Virus record (IMG/VR): IMGVR_UViG_3300047323_000690
Span: 1 to 30,106 of that record
DNA length: 30,106 nucleotides
Reading direction: 5' to 3' (one strand)
Source: a virus
Numbering within the stretch: position 1 is the stretch's first letter; each line of letters starts with the position of its first letter. Under the pieces are notes generated by a model that was given only the letters and a program-made list of their open reading frames with translations, had not been told where the DNA came from and made no database searches. Below are positions 29,115 through 30,106 of the stretch, one piece after another. Made by a program: the position numbers and the translations under genes.

Positions 29115-30106
29115 CGGTGCTGATCGCGAATTATCTTGAGACGTTCGCGCCCAAGCACGCAGTGCATCCGCGGTTGGGGCACGTGCTCGACTATCTCGAG
29201 GCAAAGGGAAAGAACGAGGAACGCGCGGACCGGATCGACGAAGATTGGGTGAGCGAGTTTCGCACCTGGTCCGCCGCCGAGCCGATCATCCTCTCCGGCG
29301 GCAAGGTCCGCGCCGAACCGCGCGCGCCGGCGACCACTGAAGGCAGCCTGTTGCAGCTTGCCGCGGCGATGCGATTCGGCGGCGTCGATCCCGCGTTCAA
29401 GCCGATGAAGCCCGCCGAGGTTGCGCGCACGCCCATGTTCCGGTCGTCGGTGGAGCAGATCGCCGCGATGTTCCGGTTCTGCCTCTATCCGGCTGGCCCG
29501 ACCGCGCGGACGGAGAAGGAACGCGATTACCGCCGGCGCGAGCGGGCCAACCTTCTCAGGTATCTCCGCGCTGCCGTCGTCACATGGGCGCGACCCGATG
29601 CGATCATGGACATCGATACCCGCCGCGAGCGTCGGCAGTGGCATAGCGACGCCAGAGTCCTTGCGCTCAATCCCGCCGGCCGCCGGCAGACGAGGAAGCG
29701 GCGGGCAACGATCGTCGTCGCCCGCCAGTTCGCGCCGCATCTCGACGCCACTGTCGGCCCGTACATTCCGGTCAACAGCGTGAAGTCGTCATGGGAGACC
29801 ATGTCGGCTGAGCTGAAGCTGCCCGGTGAAGGCGAGGCCGGAATGAAGCTGATTCGCCGGTCGATCATGACGATCGCGCGGAAGCGGCTGGGCGAGGAAC
29901 ACTGGATCCAGGGCAAGATGTTCGCGGGTCACGTGCCGATGGAGATCAGCGACATCTACGCGCTGCCGGACCCTGCGAATCTGGGTCTGGCGCTGGCTGT
30001 CACGGAGGAAATTGTCGACGAGATCGAGGCCCTTTGCCCGGGCGCTTACCGCACGTTTACCGCGGAGGGCAGCAACGTCGTCACCATCGCGGGAGCAAAA
30101 AGGTGA
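28862..30106 (+). CDS. int: Tyrosine-recombinase integrase
   Basis: 414 residues from ATG 28862 (AGAGGG upstream); the stop is the last codon of the window. The N-terminal part (KPLYQRGEFRLYRRADRDAL, and DDARKRERSRSAGTTIEG) is the arm/core-binding type. Catalytic residues seen are Arg244 (TWARPDAI, the T.xR..E box), Arg332 in KLIRRSIMTIARKR, where the usual box-II His is Lys or Met here, His357 in GH, and Tyr366 in SDIYAL nine residues later. It should insert and, with an excisionase, remove the prophage. No att site is visible; it should lie just beyond the right edge. Family confident, active-site details by alignment to motif. Confidence 0.92.
   Translation: MPATKRPKPLYQRGEFRLYRRADRDALEIVWYDDARKRERSRSAGTTIEGEGRIELDNLYVEKHGGVPHCRTCGQPLKQESERLTVLIANYLETFAPKHAVHPRLGHVLDYLEAKGKNEERADRIDEDWVSEFRTWSAAEPIILSGGKVRAEPRAPATTEGSLLQLAAAMRFGGVDPAFKPMKPAEVARTPMFRSSVEQIAAMFRFCLYPAGPTARTEKERDYRRRERANLLRYLRAAVVTWARPDAIMDIDTRRERRQWHSDARVLALNPAGRRQTRKRRATIVVARQFAPHLDATVGPYIPVNSVKSSWETMSAELKLPGEGEAGMKLIRRSIMTIARKRLGEEHWIQGKMFAGHVPMEISDIYALPDPANLGLALAVTEEIVDEIEALCPGAYRTFTAEGSNVVTIAGAKR

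Overview
The window looks like most of a temperate tailed-phage genome (an integrated prophage or the phage itself). The host is probably a GC-rich alphaproteobacterium, and I would guess a sphingomonad. That guess rests on the GC-rich third codon positions, the style of the tyrosine integrase, the RecT/DUF6197-type small proteins and the -35/-10 promoter at the toxin-antitoxin locus. No host housekeeping gene, rRNA or tRNA is visible, so host identity is inference. Almost every base is coding. The longest stretch without a gene is about 220 bp.

Layout. (1) 1-7606, minus strand: head and packaging genes in leftward order TerS, TerL, a portal fused to a Mu-F/SPP1-gp7-like domain, an XkdF-like protease fused to a scaffold-like tail, and a major capsid protein that runs off the left edge. 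(2) 7690-11390, mixed strands: an accessory (cargo-like) segment. It starts at a strong bidirectional terminator and holds a lipoprotein, a RelE/HigB-HigA-type toxin-antitoxin locus with a third coupled gene, a DUF4942 adenine methyltransferase, and a divergent small ribbon-helix-helix-like protein. (3) 11392-19136, minus strand: a long, tightly coupled early operon running from a Cro-like repressor through many small proteins, a RuvC-like resolvase, a one-finger C2H2 protein, DnaB helicase and a DUF1376 replication protein, which carries iteron-like repeats in its own gene, to a putative regulator. (4) 19138-20374: the immunity region, with a CI-type S24 repressor, a HIRAN protein and two clusters of the same TATGC-N6-GCATA operator-like motif, one on each side of the repressor/HIRAN pair. 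(5) 20425-28576, plus strand: a second coupled early operon of small proteins, a RecE-like nuclease, a RecT annealing protein, a sulfotransferase-like enzyme, a HerA-like ATPase and more small proteins, with one gene on the opposite strand at 27499-27723. (6) 28695-30106: a small gene overlapping a tyrosine integrase that ends with the window.

How it fits together. The repressor presumably silences both early operons from the two operator clusters, as lambda CI does at OL and OR. The leftward operon supplies replication functions and junction resolution. The rightward operon supplies recombination (RecE/RecT) plus a HerA motor and a sulfotransferase whose roles are unknown. Packaging and capsid genes lie beyond the terminator and are presumably late. 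No lysis or tail genes are in the window, so they should lie to the left of position 1.

The most unusual items are: the RecE-RecT-sulfotransferase-HerA block; the toxin gene whose promoter and two palindromes abut the start codon, which predicts a leaderless mRNA; the 12-bp-phased heptamers inside the DUF1376 gene; the duplicated repressor operator; and the 20-bp-phased repeats between the methyltransferase and the ribbon-helix-helix gene.
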